A stretch of DNA of 64,000 nucleotides from Rhodanobacter panaciterrae (GCF_014651895.1 NZ_BMXT01000001.1:1550001-1614000), one strand, 5' to 3'. Positions 34,582 through 44,176 are shown, counted from the stretch's first letter. Program-made: numbers and translations. Notes: generated from the letters alone by a model not told the origin.

Positions 34582-35352
34582 TCACAGGCGCACCGCTATG
34601 CCCTGCCCGTGGAGATAGTGCTTCAGTGCGGGTATCGCGATTGCGCCGGAATGGAATACGCTGGCGGCCAGCGCGCCGTCCACATCAGCCTCAGTGAACG
34701 CCTCACGGAAATGCTCCGACGCACCGGCACCGCCGGAGGCGATCAGCGGCACCTGGCAGAGCGCGCGAGCTTTCGACAGTTGTTCCAGATCGTAGCCCTG
34801 GCGTACACCATCACTGCCCATGCAGTTGAGCACGATCTCGCCGGCGCCGCGCTGCTGCGCCTCGATCATCCAATCCATGGTCTTGCGTGCCAGCGCCTGC
34901 GTCTTGCCAGGATCGCCGGTGTACTGGCGTACACGCCATGCGCCGTCCGCATCGCGCAGCGAGTCGATGCCGACCACCACGCACTGCACACCGAAGGCGG
35001 CGGCCAGTTCGTCGATCAGTGCAGGACGTTCCAGGGCTGGCGAGTTGACCGAGATCTTGTCGGCGCCGGCATGCAGCACCGCGCGCGCCTCGTCCACCGA
35101 ACGGATACCGCCGGCGACGCAGAACGGGATGTCGATCACCCGTGCCACCCGCTCGACCCAGCCGCGATCCACACTGCGCCCTTCCGGGCTGGCGGTGATG
35201 TCATAGAACACCAACTCATCGGCGCCCTCGTCACGATAACGCAGCGCGAGATCCACGATCTCGCCCATCACCACGTGATCGCGGAAACGCACGCCCTTGA
35301 CCACCTTGCCGTCGCGCACGTCCAGGCAGGGAATGATGCGGCGGCTCAGCAT
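34582..35352 (-). CDS. hisF: Imidazole glycerol phosphate synthase, cyclase subunit
   Basis: A 256-residue TIM-barrel enzyme. Catalytic Asp residues lie in [15 protein letters not shown] and [26 protein letters not shown] is the phosphate-binding loop. With HisH it makes imidazole glycerol phosphate and AICAR. ATG 35352 is correct; the longer frame runs through an inverted repeat. The gap to hisA (190 bases) is the only real break in the otherwise overlapping operon and contains that repeat. Confidence 0.96.
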   Translation of the reverse strand: MLSRRIIPCLDVRDGKVVKGVRFRDHVVMGEIVDLALRYRDEGADELVFYDITASPEGRSVDRGWVERVARVIDIPFCVAGGIRSVDEARAVLHAGADKISVNSPALERPALIDELAAAFGVQCVVVGIDSLRDADGAWRVRQYTGDPGKTQALARKTMDWMIEAQQRGAGEIVLNCMGSDGVRQGYDLEQLSKARALCQVPLIASGGAGASEHFREAFTEADVDGALAASVFHSGAIAIPALKHYLHGQGIAVRL

Positions 35353-35406
35353 GGCATCTCTCCCTTGCTCACCTGCGAGATGCGCAGGAGCGATGCCGAA
35401 ATCGTG

Positions 35407-35518
35407 CTCCCTCCCCTGCTTGCAGGGGAGGGCTGGGGAGGGGTTGTTCTTGATTTTGATGTCAAGGTCAAAAGCTTTACCCCCTCCCAACCTCCCCCTG
35501 CAAGCAGGGGGAGGAGCA
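35407..35518. repeat. Long inverted repeat between hisA and hisF
   Basis: Two arms of about 40 bases in inverted orientation, about 35407-35445 and 35477-35518, with an AT-richer centre. Each arm contains a CTGCTTGCAGG or CCTGCAAGCAGG core flanked by G- and C-runs. It is likely a dispersed palindromic element (REP-like), since similar sequences of this form occur between genes in related bacteria, and it could fold into a large mRNA hairpin inside the his operon. Confidence 0.7.
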
Positions 35519-35542
35519 GAGCTGGCAAGCACGCGCTGATAC

Positions 35543-36271
35543 TCATGCAATCAAGGCCTCCTGCACAGTGAAACGCCCTTCCAGCAAGGCACGCCCAAGT
35601 ATCACGCCCTGCGCACCAGCCTCACGCGCCGCACGGATATCGTCCAGCGAACGCACGCCGCCGGAAGCCTGCACGGCCAGCTGCGGCACGCGGTCGGCGA
35701 GATGGCGATACAGCTCCAGATTGAAACCGGCCAGCATGCCGTCGCGGTCGATATCGGTGCACAGCAGATGGCGCGCGCCACGCGCGGCGTACCACGGCGC
35801 GAGTTCGTCCAGTGTGCGTGCCTCGACTTCGGTCCAGCCGGCACTGGGCAACGCCCAGCGGCCGTCGATACGACGCGTATCGAGCGCGATGGTCAGCCGC
35901 TCGGCACCGTACTTGGCCAGCCAGCCGGCGACCAGGTCGGGATCGCGGATCGCCACGCTGCCCAGCACCACGCGACGCACACCGGCATCGAACAGACGCT
36001 GGAGATCGGTCTCCTCACGCACGCCACCACCGGCCTGGATCTGCATGCCGTCGGCAGCGATGGCCTGGATGACAGCCAGATTGTCGAGGTTGCCGGAACG
36101 GGCACCGTCCAGATCGACCAGATGCAGCCAGCGTGCACCGGCAGCGGCATAGCGCTGCGCCAGCTCACGAGGATCGGACGCGTAGGTAGTCTGCTGCGCG
36201 TAGTCGCCCTGCTTCAGGCGCACTACCTGGCCGCCACGCAGATCGATCGCGGGTATCACTTCACAGTTCAT
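35543..36271 (-). CDS. hisA: ProFAR isomerase (HisA)
   Basis: A 242-residue TIM-barrel that isomerises N-(5'-phosphoribosyl)formimino-AICAR ribonucleotide in histidine synthesis. Seen: [20 protein letters not shown] at the start with catalytic Asp, [25 protein letters not shown] and [13 protein letters not shown]. The ATG overlaps the hisH stop in ATGA. Normal length. Confidence 0.96.
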   Translation of the reverse strand: MNCEVIPAIDLRGGQVVRLKQGDYAQQTTYASDPRELAQRYAAAGARWLHLVDLDGARSGNLDNLAVIQAIAADGMQIQAGGGVREETDLQRLFDAGVRRVVLGSVAIRDPDLVAGWLAKYGAERLTIALDTRRIDGRWALPSAGWTEVEARTLDELAPWYAARGARHLLCTDIDRDGMLAGFNLELYRHLADRVPQLAVQASGGVRSLDDIRAAREAGAQGVILGRALLEGRFTVQEALIA

Positions 36272-36858
36272 AACTTGAGAAAATTCTGCAGGAGCTTCGC
36301 GCCGACGGCGGCGGAACGCTCGGGGTGGAATTGCATGCCGTGGAAGTTGTCGCGAGCGATCACCGCCGAGAACGCCTCGCCGTAGTCGCTGGTGGCAAGA
36401 CTCCAATCACCCACCGGCACCGCATAGCTGTGCACGAAATAGGCTTGATCGTCATCGCCCAGTCCGGCCAGAAGCGGGTGCGGTTGTTTCGCGCGCAGTT
36501 GATTCCAGCCCATGTGCGGCACGCGCAGGCCGGGAGCTTCGATGAAGCGGCGCACCGGCGCCGGTATCAGCCCGAGGCATGCGGTATCGCCCTCTTCCGA
36601 GTGCGCGCACAACAACTGCATGCCCAGGCATACGCCGAGCACCGGCTGGGTCAGCGAACGCATCAGTTCGACCAATCCCAGCTCACGCAATCGTGCCATG
36701 CCGGGGCCGGCCGCACCGACGCCAGGCAGGATCACCTTGTCGGCGGCGCGGATCGTGGCGGCATCCGCGGTCAGCGCAGCATCCACACCCAGCCGCTGCA
36801 ACGCATAGCGCACTGAGCCGATATTGGTGCCACCCGCATCGACGAGGACCACGCTCAT
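36268..36858 (-). CDS. hisH: Imidazole glycerol phosphate synthase, glutaminase subunit
   Basis: A 196-residue class I glutamine amidotransferase. The nucleophile Cys is in LGVCLGMQLLC; the His and Glu of the triad are in GMQFHPERSAAVG. Begins VLVDAGGTNIGSVRYAL. It supplies ammonia to HisF, although the two genes are separated by hisA. The start overlaps the hisB stop by one base; the stop overlaps hisA. Confidence 0.96.
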   Translation of the reverse strand: MSVVLVDAGGTNIGSVRYALQRLGVDAALTADAATIRAADKVILPGVGAAGPGMARLRELGLVELMRSLTQPVLGVCLGMQLLCAHSEEGDTACLGLIPAPVRRFIEAPGLRVPHMGWNQLRAKQPHPLLAGLGDDDQAYFVHSYAVPVGDWSLATSDYGEAFSAVIARDNFHGMQFHPERSAAVGAKLLQNFLKL

Positions 36859-37922
36859 TACAGCGTGCCCTTGGTGCTTGGCAGCTCACTGCCCTCGCGT
36901 CGGATCGCCTGGCGCAACGTGCGCGCGACCACCTTGAAGCAGGCTTCGACCATGTGATGCGCATTGTCGCCTTGCACGGTCAGATGCAGGTTCGCGCCCA
37001 GCGTCTCGCACAGCGAACGGAAGAAATGCGGCACCAGTTCGGTCGGCACTTCGCCCACACGCTCGCGCGGGAAGCTGCCTTCGAACACGAAGTACGGGCG
37101 CCCGGACAGATCCAGCGCCGCGCTGGCCTGCGACTCATCCATCGGCAGGGTGAAACCGTAACGACCGATGCCGCGCTTGTCGCCCAGCGCCTGCTTCAAC
37201 GCCTGCCCCAGCGCCAGCGCGCAGTCCTCGATAGTGTGGTGCTCGTCGATGTGGGTGTCACCGTCGCAATTCAGCTCCAGCGCGAAACCGCCGTGTTTGC
37301 CGATCTGTTCCAGCATGTGGTCGAAGAAGCCCAACCCGGTGTGCGCCTTCGGCTCGGCCACCTTGTCCAGATCCACGCTGACCGTGATGCGGGTTTCCTT
37401 GGTGTTGCGCACCACCGTCGCCGTGCGCGGCGCATCCAGTAACTGATGTGCCAGCTCATCCCAGCTCACACCGAGCGGGCCCACACGGAGGCCGCGCACG
37501 CCGAGGTTCGCTGCGAACTGCAGATCCGTCTCGCGATCACCGACCATCGCCGAGGCCACCCGGCTCCAGCCGTCGTCGGCAAGGTAATGGCGCAACATGC
37601 CGATGCCCGGCTTGCGGGTGTCCTTACCCTCGTGCGGGAAACTGCGGTCGATCAGCACCTCACGGAAACGCACTCCTTGCGAGGCGAGGATGCGCATCAG
37701 CAATTCGTGTGGTCCGGTGAAATGCGGCTCGGGAAAACTGTCCGTACCGAGGCCATCCTGGTTCGTCACCATCACCAGCTCGTAGCCTGCGGCGACGAAG
37801 CGCTGCAGTGCGGCGATCACGCCCGGCAACAACGCCAGCTTCTCGTAGCTGTCGATCTGCTGGTCGGCCGGTTCCTCGATCAGGCAACCGTCGCGATCGA
37901 CGAAAAGAATCTTGCGGCTCAT
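36858..37922 (-). CDS. hisB: Histidinol-phosphatase / imidazoleglycerol-phosphate dehydratase
   Basis: A 354-residue bifunctional enzyme. The N-terminal HAD phosphatase starts [16 protein letters not shown] (catalytic Asp pair) and includes [14 protein letters not shown]. The C-terminal dehydratase carries metal-binding His/Glu in [18 protein letters not shown] and [17 protein letters not shown]. It catalyses two non-consecutive steps of histidine synthesis. ATG overlaps the hisC stop. Confidence 0.95.
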   Translation of the reverse strand: MSRKILFVDRDGCLIEEPADQQIDSYEKLALLPGVIAALQRFVAAGYELVMVTNQDGLGTDSFPEPHFTGPHELLMRILASQGVRFREVLIDRSFPHEGKDTRKPGIGMLRHYLADDGWSRVASAMVGDRETDLQFAANLGVRGLRVGPLGVSWDELAHQLLDAPRTATVVRNTKETRITVSVDLDKVAEPKAHTGLGFFDHMLEQIGKHGGFALELNCDGDTHIDEHHTIEDCALALGQALKQALGDKRGIGRYGFTLPMDESQASAALDLSGRPYFVFEGSFPRERVGEVPTELVPHFFRSLCETLGANLHLTVQGDNAHHMVEACFKVVARTLRQAIRREGSELPSTKGTL

Positions 37923-39031
37923 GCGTATTCACCTGATGCCGGTTTGCCGGTGACACCTCGACTACTCATGGCTGCCTTTTTCAACTCGTTCAGGACACGA
38001 TCGTTTTCATCGGGCGTGCCGATGGTGATGCGCAGCGCGTCGCCAAGATTCGGATAGCGGCGTACATCGCGCACCACGATGCCAGCGCCGAGCAGCTGTT
38101 GATATACCGCCGCCGCATCGACGAAACGCACGGCCAGGAAATTGGCCTGCGACGGCAGCACCTCGCGCACACCTGGCAGTTGGCGCAACGCTTCCTGCAT
38201 CCGCGCCCGTTGATTGCGCACGATGGCGACGTGATTGCGCGCGTTCACCTGACCCCAGCCGGACAACGCGATCAGCGCAGCTTCCACACACGGCAACGGC
38301 AGCGGATATGGCGGCATGATTCGCTTGAGCAACGCGATCACCTCGGCATTCGCCAGCAAGGTACCGATGCGCGCGCCGGCCAAGGCCCAGGCCTTCGACA
38401 AGGTGCGCAATACGGCGAGGTTGTCGTAGCGGTCGATCAGGTCGGCCACGCTGGCTTCGCCAGCATCGGTGAACTCCACATAGGCTTCGTCCACCACCAG
38501 CAAGGCACGGTCGGCCAGCGCCTGCGCGAGCTGCTCGACACTCGCACGCGGCACCAACTGGCCGGTGGGATTGTTCGGGGTGCAGATGAAGACCAGCTTC
38601 ACCGCCGGCGTCACCGCGGCAAGTATAGTGTCTACATCCAGCGTGAAATCGGCTTGCAGCGCCACTTCGCTCACGCCGGCATTCTGGATCCGTGCGCATA
38701 CCGCGTACATGCCGAAGGTCGGCGGCTGGATCAGGATCGCGTCTTCGCCGGCACGACAGAACGCACGCACCAGCAGATCGATCGCCTCGTCGCTGCCACG
38801 GCCCACCAGCAACTGTTCGCGACGCACACCGTAAAGCGTGGCCAACGCCTCGACCAAAGCCGCTGGCTGTGGTTCGGGATAGCGGTTGCAGCCGAGGCCG
38901 TCGTCGCCCACCGGCGGCCACGCCGATTCATTCGCGTTGAGGAATACCTGGCCACCGCTGGCCTCCATACGCGCCGAGGAATACGGCTGCATCGCGCGGA
39001 TTTCCGGCCGTGCCAGATCGAGCACGCTCAT
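37919..39031 (-). CDS. hisC: Histidinol-phosphate aminotransferase
   Basis: A 370-residue PLP aminotransferase. The PLP lysine lies in [25 protein letters not shown] and DEAYVEF are conserved. ATG 39031 overlaps the stop of the broken hisD in ATGA, so hisC translation would normally follow hisD translation; the hisD frameshift could alter that, although the terminating ribosomes of the second frame still reach this stop. A longer frame is not supported. Confidence 0.95.
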   Translation of the reverse strand: MSVLDLARPEIRAMQPYSSARMEASGGQVFLNANESAWPPVGDDGLGCNRYPEPQPAALVEALATLYGVRREQLLVGRGSDEAIDLLVRAFCRAGEDAILIQPPTFGMYAVCARIQNAGVSEVALQADFTLDVDTILAAVTPAVKLVFICTPNNPTGQLVPRASVEQLAQALADRALLVVDEAYVEFTDAGEASVADLIDRYDNLAVLRTLSKAWALAGARIGTLLANAEVIALLKRIMPPYPLPLPCVEAALIALSGWGQVNARNHVAIVRNQRARMQEALRQLPGVREVLPSQANFLAVRFVDAAAVYQQLLGAGIVVRDVRRYPNLGDALRITIGTPDENDRVLNELKKAAMSSRGVTGKPASGEYA

Positions 39032-40301
39032 GACTGCGCCTCCAGTGCTGCCAGACGCAGGGTCACGGCACGGCGGTGTGCCTCCAACTGTTCGGCTGCC
39101 GCCAGCGTCGCCGTGCACGGACCGATATTGCGCAAGCCCTCTTCACTCACTTCCTGCACCGTGATCTGTTTCTGGTAGCTCGCCACCGAGACGCCGCTGT
39201 AGCTGCGCGCGTAACCGTAAGTCGGCAACACGTGATTGCTGCCGCTGCAATAGTCGCCCACCGATTCGGGCGTCCATTGACCAAGGAAGATCGAGCCGGC
39301 GCTGTCGATGCCATCCAGCAAGGCGCGCGGCTCGGCCACCTGCAGGATCAGATGTTCGGGTGCATAGCGGTTGCTCACCGCGACCGCCTGCGCCAGCGAA
39401 TCGACGGCGATCGAGCGGCTCTGTGCCAGCGCCTTCTTCGCGATGCCGCCACGCGGCAGTTCGGCACATTGCCGATCGACTTCGATCGCCACCTGGTCCA
39501 GCAGCGCCGTGGAAGGACGGCCTGTGACAACAGATCGGCGGCGACAAAGGCCGGATTGGCCTGTGCATCGGCAATCACCAGCACTTCGGATGGGCCGGCC
39601 GGCATGTCGATCGCCGCGCCGTCCGGATTGGCGGATACCTGCAGCTTCGCCTCGGTGACCCAAGCATTGCCGGGGCCAAACAGCTTGTCGCACTTCGGGA
39701 CGCTCGTCGTGCCATATGCCATCGCCGCGATTGCCTGCGCACCGCCGAGCTTGAATACCTTGTGCACGCCGGTGACGCGCGCGGCATACAGCACCGCTTC
39801 GTCGCAGCGGCCATCGGCGCGCGCCGGCGAACACAACACCACTTGATGGCAGCCGGCGATCTGCGCCGGAATGCCGAGCATCAACGCGGTCGACGGCAGC
39901 GGCGCCGTGCCCGCCGGCACGTACAGGCCAACCCGGCTGATCGGACGCAGGATCCGTTCCACCCGCACGCCGGGAGCGGTATCCACGCCCATGGGTTGCG
40001 GCGCGGCGGCACGGTGGAACAGTTCAATACGCGCGGCCGCTTCGTGAATCGCGGCTTTCAGGGCCGGATCGAGCGAGGCTTCGGCCGCCGCAAACTCGGC
40101 TTCATCCACCTCGATCGCGTCCAGCGTGCAGCGATCGTATTTCGCGCTGAGTTCCCGCAGCGCGGCATCGCCGCGCTCACGCACGGCGGCGATGATCTGC
40201 TCCACACCACGGCGCAGCTCATCCGCACGCGATTGTGCCGGACGCGCCAATGCTTCGCCTCGCGCGGTCTCGTCCAACGCATTCCAGTCGATACGATTCA
40301 T
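39028..40301 (-). pseudogene. hisD: Histidinol dehydrogenase, frameshifted by a deletion
   Basis: The gene starts at ATG 40301 and reads as a normal HisD through [11 protein letters not shown], then leaves frame near 39518. The rest of the enzyme continues in another frame from [12 protein letters not shown] to the stop at 39028, and contains the catalytic RYAPEHLIL, GDYCSGSNHVLPTYGY and the late His in LEAHRRAV. Compared with E. coli HisD (from memory), about 11-12 residues beginning EHGPDS are missing, a net loss of about 34 bases. That block holds the zinc ligand His262 next to the ligand Gln of SQA. No single-base repair restores the lost residues. It is either a real null allele or an assembly error. 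Confidence 0.85.
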
Positions 40302-40311
40302 ACGAGCCTGC

Positions 40312-41205
40312 TCATGCCAGCATCTTCTCCACCGGCAGCACGTACATCTCGCGCGCACCGGCTTTCTTGATCTCTTCCAGCTGTCGCCAGCTCACCTCGC
40401 CGGCGCACAGCGCCTGCAACATCAGTTGATCCGGCTGACCGGCGACCGACAGCAGGGTCGGCTGCGGGCCGCCCGGCAGCAGCCGGGTAACCGCTTCAAG
40501 CGTGGCCCGAGAGGTCTGCAGCAGCAGCAGGCGCGATTCGCGCACCTGGATCACGCCATCCAGCCGCTTCAGCAGCAGCTCCAGCATGTCACCACGCTCA
40601 TCGACCGGCAGCGTCAACGGACCCGCCAGCACCGCCTCACTTTCCAGCAGCACCTCGGCCTCGCGCAGCTGATTCGCGACCAAGGTGCCGCCGCTCTGCA
40701 CCAGATCGCAGATCGCGTCCGCGGTGCCCAGCTTCGGCGCAATCTCGACCGAGCCGGCCAGCATCACCACGCCGGCATTTACGGCATGCGTGCGCAGCCA
40801 TTCGCCGAGCAGGCCGGGATACGAGGTGGCGATACGCCGACCTTCCAGCTGCTGCGGCCCGTGGTAATCCAGCTCCTGTGGCACCGCGATCGACAAGCGA
40901 CAGCGACCGAAACCGAGCGGGCGCAGTTCACTGAGCGGCGCGAGCTCGCGGCCGGCGGTGAGCTGGAATTCGCTGAGCACATTGCGTCCGACGATGCCGA
41001 GGTCGCAAACACCTTGGGCGATCAAGCCGGGAATGTCGTCATCGCGCACCAGCAGCAGGTCGACCGGCTCGCCCTCACCGAAACAGAACAGCTTGTCGCG
41101 ACTCTGCCGGAACGTGAGCCCGCAACGGGTGAGCAGTTCCAGCGCCGGCTCAGTGAGCCTGCCGGATTTCTGCATCGCAATACGCAAACGGTCACGCGTC
41201 TTCAT
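40312..41205 (-). CDS. hisG: ATP phosphoribosyltransferase, long form
   Basis: A 297-residue enzyme for the first, feedback-regulated step of histidine synthesis. Seen: [19 protein letters not shown], the PRPP-binding [16 protein letters not shown], and a C-terminal regulatory ACT-like domain (from about residue 222). The long form does not need HisZ. ATG 41205 overlaps the stop of the regulator gene in ATGA. hisD begins 10 bases after the stop. Confidence 0.96.
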   Translation of the reverse strand: MKTRDRLRIAMQKSGRLTEPALELLTRCGLTFRQSRDKLFCFGEGEPVDLLLVRDDDIPGLIAQGVCDLGIVGRNVLSEFQLTAGRELAPLSELRPLGFGRCRLSIAVPQELDYHGPQQLEGRRIATSYPGLLGEWLRTHAVNAGVVMLAGSVEIAPKLGTADAICDLVQSGGTLVANQLREAEVLLESEAVLAGPLTLPVDERGDMLELLLKRLDGVIQVRESRLLLLQTSRATLEAVTRLLPGGPQPTLLSVAGQPDQLMLQALCAGEVSWRQLEEIKKAGAREMYVLPVEKMLA

Positions 41206-41540
41206 GTCTTTGCCTTCTTCGCTGCCAGCGTCTGCCGCCGCGCCGCACGTGCTGCCGCGGCCAGATAGCCGCCATTGCCCTGATTGAGATAGCGCGCCAC
41301 CCGCCCGATAGTGGTGATACTTACTGCGGTGCGCTCGTGAATCTCCCGATAGGCGATGCCTTCCAGCAGATACGGTACTACCCGCCAGCGGTCCACCAGC
41401 ACCTCCAGCTCTGCCGGGGTGCACAGGTCACCCAGGAAGGCACCCATCTCGTCTGCGTTCTTCAGCGACAACAGCGCTTCGCACAGGCTCAGCTTGGCCG
41501 ACTCGTCAGGGGTTTCTGGATCAAGTGATCGACGCTTCAT
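41202..41540 (-). CDS. TrpR-like regulator (YerC/YecD family), probable his repressor
   Basis: A 112-residue protein of the TrpR superfamily. The N-terminal helices (SLCEALLSLKNADEMGAFLG) and the helix-turn-helix (EGIAYREIHERTAVSITTIG followed by RVARYLNQGNGGY) match YerC/YecD. In related bacteria this gene heads the his operon and is thought to repress it, with histidine as the likely corepressor. A TrpR-operator-like palindrome lies 3-22 bases before its start, so autoregulation of the whole operon is likely. No Shine-Dalgarno is seen. Confidence 0.9.
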   Translation of the reverse strand: MKRRSLDPETPDESAKLSLCEALLSLKNADEMGAFLGDLCTPAELEVLVDRWRVVPYLLEGIAYREIHERTAVSITTIGRVARYLNQGNGGYLAAAARAARRQTLAAKKAKT

Positions 41541-41542
41541 AA

Positions 41543-41562
41543 TGTACTAATGCATTAACACA
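41543..41562 (-). promoter_or_regulatory. Candidate operator for the his regulator
   Basis: TGTACTAATGCATTAACACA is an imperfect 20-bp palindrome (16 of 20 positions symmetric) with a perfect TAATGCATTA core. It resembles the E. coli TrpR operator half-sites (GTACTAGT). It sits immediately before the ATG of the TrpR-like gene. Confidence 0.6.
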
Positions 41563-41806
41563 GTGGATCGCATGATACATGGCATGCAGCGGCGCGGCAA
41601 ACCTGCCGGCGACACGCGTCAATCATTATTCAGATTCCGCCGAACCTGGCGCATGACCGACCATGTCTGCGGCACAGATAAATCGAGGCGGCGGCAAAGC
41701 CCGGATTGCCCCGAGTCCAGTGATCACAGATCAGCAGAACCGCGAAGTCGCGACGCAAGGTCATGCTGCAAAGCCGCTCGGGCATCCGTCGTACCCGCCA
41801 ACAAAA
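41563..41806. other. Intergenic spacer before the his operon
   Basis: About 245 bases between the operator and the bTHX terminator. No coding frame with support, repeat or RNA structure was recognised. It must contain the upstream part of the his promoter on the minus strand. Confidence 0.4.
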
Positions 41807-41826
41807 AACCCCGCCAAGGCGGGGTT
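41807..41826 (-). terminator. Terminator of the bTHX gene
   Basis: AACCCCGCC pairs with GGCGGGGTT across a 2-base AA apex. On the minus strand the stem is followed by a run of T (AAAAAA on the plus strand just before it). It lies 31 bases after the bTHX stop. Confidence 0.85.
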
Positions 41827-41856
41827 CTTGTCAGTCCAGCCTGAGCCGGGACCGTA

Positions 41857-42018
41857 TCAGGCCGATTTTTTCTTCGGCGCGGCCTTCTTGGCGGCAGCCG
41901 GCTTGGTCACGGTCGGCTTGGCGCCGACGACAGCCGGCAGCGCGCCGTGTGCACGGGTATTGCCGTAGCTGCCGCGATAGGTCTTGCCGCGACGGGTCTT
42001 GCGATCGCCCTTACCCAT
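41857..42018 (-). CDS. 30S ribosomal protein bTHX
   Basis: A 53-residue basic protein beginning GKGDRKTRRGKTYRGSYGN, the bTHX signature, with an Ala/Lys-rich tail (VTKPAAAKKAAPKKKSA). In Thermus THX binds the 30S head and stabilises 16S rRNA. ATG 42018 follows a GGAG; the ORF extending to 42051 is not needed. Small enough to be missed by many annotators. It has its own terminator. Confidence 0.9.
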   Translation of the reverse strand: MGKGDRKTRRGKTYRGSYGNTRAHGALPAVVGAKPTVTKPAAAKKAAPKKKSA

Positions 42019-42083
42019 GGGAACTCCTTGATTCGTTAGATGAATGATCAAGCATCATAGCAGGTCAGCCGGAGTCACCATAG

Positions 42084-43028
42084 TCAGCCATGATTATGCC
42101 CGGCACAGCCCCTGGGCTGGTCCAGGCACTCGCCCGGATCTACCTGCACGGTCACATGCTGGATGTCGAAGCGCTCCAGCAGCATCTGCTTGATCGCCTG
42201 CAACGCCTTGGCGCTGTCGGCAGGCTCATGCAGCTCGGCATGCAGGGTGGCCATGCGCGAGCCTGAAGCGAGCTGCCAAACATGCAGGTGATGGATGTCG
42301 CGGATCGAGGCGTCGGCACCGCGCAGCGACGCTTCCACCTCGGCACTGTCCATGCCGTCGGGCACACCTTCCAGCAGGATGTGCGCAGACTGCCGCAGCA
42401 ATCGCCATGCGCTGTTCAGGATAAGCAGCGACACCAGCATCGACAGCACCGGGTCGGCCCACAACCAGCCGAACCAGCGAATGGCCAGCGCAGCCAGCAC
42501 TGCCGCCAGCGAACCGAGCAGATCGCCCAGCACATGCAGACTTGCACCGGCCAGGTTGACGTCGTCGTGCGCATGCCCGTGCAGGGTGCGCAGCACCAGC
42601 AGGTTTACCAGCAGGCCAATGACCGCCACCACCAGCATCACGCCAGACAGGATGGCTCCCGGATGCAGCAGGCGCAGTACCGCTTCGTAAATGATCCAGC
42701 CAACCAGCACGAACTGGCTCAAGGCATTGACGAAACCGACCAGTACTTCCATCCGGCCATAACCGTAACTGCGCCGCGCATCGGCCGGCCGGGTCGCCAT
42801 CCATGCGCCGACCACGGCCAGCAGCAACGCCAGCGAATCGACCATCATGTGGCCGGCATCCGCCAGCAAGGCCAAAGAACCGGACCACGCACCGCCGATC
42901 ACTTCGGCCACCATCATCAGGATGGTCAGTACTAATGCGAATACCAGCTTGCGACTGCGCCCGTCGCCGGAGCCTGCATGCTCGTGCGTGTGCGGATGGT
43001 CGTGCTGATGGTTGTGATGGGTACTCAT
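42084..43028 (-). CDS. Cation diffusion facilitator (CzcD/ZitB-like metal exporter)
   Basis: A 314-residue transporter with a His-rich N-terminus (HHNHQHDHPHTHEHAG), six TM helices, the metal-site motifs DAGHMMVDSLAL and HVLGDLLGS, and a cytoplasmic C-terminal domain (DIHHLHVWQLASG). Expected to export zinc or another divalent metal using proton antiport. It lies beside the MerC-like gene and Zur; direct regulation of this gene is not evident. Lies about 66 bases from bTHX. Confidence 0.92.
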   Translation of the reverse strand: MSTHHNHQHDHPHTHEHAGSGDGRSRKLVFALVLTILMMVAEVIGGAWSGSLALLADAGHMMVDSLALLLAVVGAWMATRPADARRSYGYGRMEVLVGFVNALSQFVLVGWIIYEAVLRLLHPGAILSGVMLVVAVIGLLVNLLVLRTLHGHAHDDVNLAGASLHVLGDLLGSLAAVLAALAIRWFGWLWADPVLSMLVSLLILNSAWRLLRQSAHILLEGVPDGMDSAEVEASLRGADASIRDIHHLHVWQLASGSRMATLHAELHEPADSAKALQAIKQMLLERFDIQHVTVQVDPGECLDQPRGCAGHNHG

Positions 43029-43102
43029 GCGTGCATGCTAGGAACGGCGGCCGCCGTTACACAATCACCAGCGACCTGGACATGCCGTTCAATGCAGGCC
43101 AT

Positions 43103-43537
43103 TCAATGCGCGCACTGCGGGCCATGCACATGGTCGTCGCTGTGGCGGCTGTCGCGGCGCAGATTGATGAAATGCGCGCTGGCCAGCAGCAAGCCACCGC
43201 AGGTCACCAGCACACTGTGCAGGATGATCGAATAGTTTTCGGCAAAGGTGACACCGAGCAGCAGCAGCGCCAGCCCTGGCGCCGCCAGCAACAATGGCAG
43301 CGGTTCCTGATGCCTGCGAAAACCACGCACCAGGGCAAACAGCGCCAGCGTGCAGGCAAACAGCACGAAACCACGCTCGAAGCGGTGGTCAGCGAGAAAT
43401 TCCAGGCCCACGAACGGCAACAGCACCAACACGAACGGCAGCAGCGCGCAGTGGATCGCGCACAGGAAAGACGCCACCGCGCCGACGCGATCGGCAATAC
43501 GCCACCAGCGGGTTTTGTTCGCCTGCTCGGAATCCAT
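43103..43537 (-). CDS. MerC-like membrane protein
   Basis: A 144-residue protein with four hydrophobic segments and the MerC features: FLCAIHCALLPFVL with a Cys-x3-Cys-like spacing (C, H, C) in the first helix, and HSDDHVHGPQCAH at the C-terminus. MerC proteins take up mercury; members outside mer operons probably handle zinc or iron. A Zur-like box stands 53-67 bases upstream, which points to zinc. ATG 43537 chosen over the adjacent TTG. Confidence 0.85.
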   Translation of the reverse strand: MDSEQANKTRWWRIADRVGAVASFLCAIHCALLPFVLVLLPFVGLEFLADHRFERGFVLFACTLALFALVRGFRRHQEPLPLLLAAPGLALLLLGVTFAENYSIILHSVLVTCGGLLLASAHFINLRRDSRHSDDHVHGPQCAH

Positions 43538-43589
43538 CAACCTGCCCTGGCGTCACCAAATGCGGTGACTCTGTATCCAGTGGCCATCA

Positions 43590-43604
43590 TGTTACTTTAT
43601 AACA
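43590..43604 (-). promoter_or_regulatory. Zur-like operator before the MerC-like gene
   Basis: TGTTACTTTATAACA: a perfect inverted repeat TGTTA/TAACA with a 5-base centre, similar to the gammaproteobacterial Zur box core (GTTATAATATAAC). It is in the 97-base gap between the zur stop and the MerC-like start, in the position of a promoter for the latter. Confidence 0.65.
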
Positions 43605-43634
43605 CTGACCAGCGCCACATCCGAAAACCGGTGT

Positions 43635-44129
43635 TCAGGCTTTGCGGCACTGCTTGCAGGTGCCATGCACTTCCAGCGTCTGCGCCTGCGGCTTGAAACC
43701 AAGCGCCTTGGCCTGCGCTTCGATCAGCTCGGCCACCCGCTCATCGCAGACCTCCTCCGCGCTGGAACAGGTATCGCAAATCAGGAACGGCACCTGATGC
43801 GCTTCCGTCGGGTGGTGGCAGGAGACGAAGGCATTGATCGACTCGAGCTTGTGGATGAAACCGTTCTCCAGCAGGAAGTCGAGCGCTCGATAGACCGTGG
43901 GCGGCGCCGCGTTGCCGTGCTTCTCACGCAGCTGATCCAGCAGGTCGTACGCCTTGACCGGCTTGTGCGCGGCAGCGATCAATTCCAGCACTTCCTTGCG
44001 CAACGGAGTCAGGCGCAGGCCGCGTTCCTCGCTGGCATGCTCCACAGCGCGCACGAATCCCTTGGCATCGTGATGATGCGGATGATGCGCGTGCGGACTG
44101 TGTGCGGCGTCGTGACTCAAGGGGTTCAC
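43635..44129 (-). CDS. zur: Zinc uptake regulator, Fur family
   Basis: A 164-residue Fur-family repressor. The winged-helix domain shows LRLTPLRKEVLELIAA and APPTVYRALDFLLENGFIHK; a structural zinc site is formed by ICDTC and GTCKQC. The His-rich N-terminus (HSPHAHHPHHHD) and the length fit Zur better than Fur or PerR. The start is GTG 44129 with a weak ribosome site. It probably binds the palindrome after its own stop and so controls the MerC-like gene. Confidence 0.88.
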   Translation of the reverse strand: MNPLSHDAAHSPHAHHPHHHDAKGFVRAVEHASEERGLRLTPLRKEVLELIAAAHKPVKAYDLLDQLREKHGNAAPPTVYRALDFLLENGFIHKLESINAFVSCHHPTEAHQVPFLICDTCSSAEEVCDERVAELIEAQAKALGFKPQAQTLEVHGTCKQCRKA

Positions 44130-44176
44130 CTCAACGGAAGATCATACACTGCGGTTCGTGACGACCTTGAGCAGGC

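Noticed and set aside
39500..39530. Programmed frameshift in hisD
   Set aside because: The missing stretch includes codons for a zinc ligand, so shifting frame would not restore a complete enzyme. No slippery heptamer or downstream structure was noticed.
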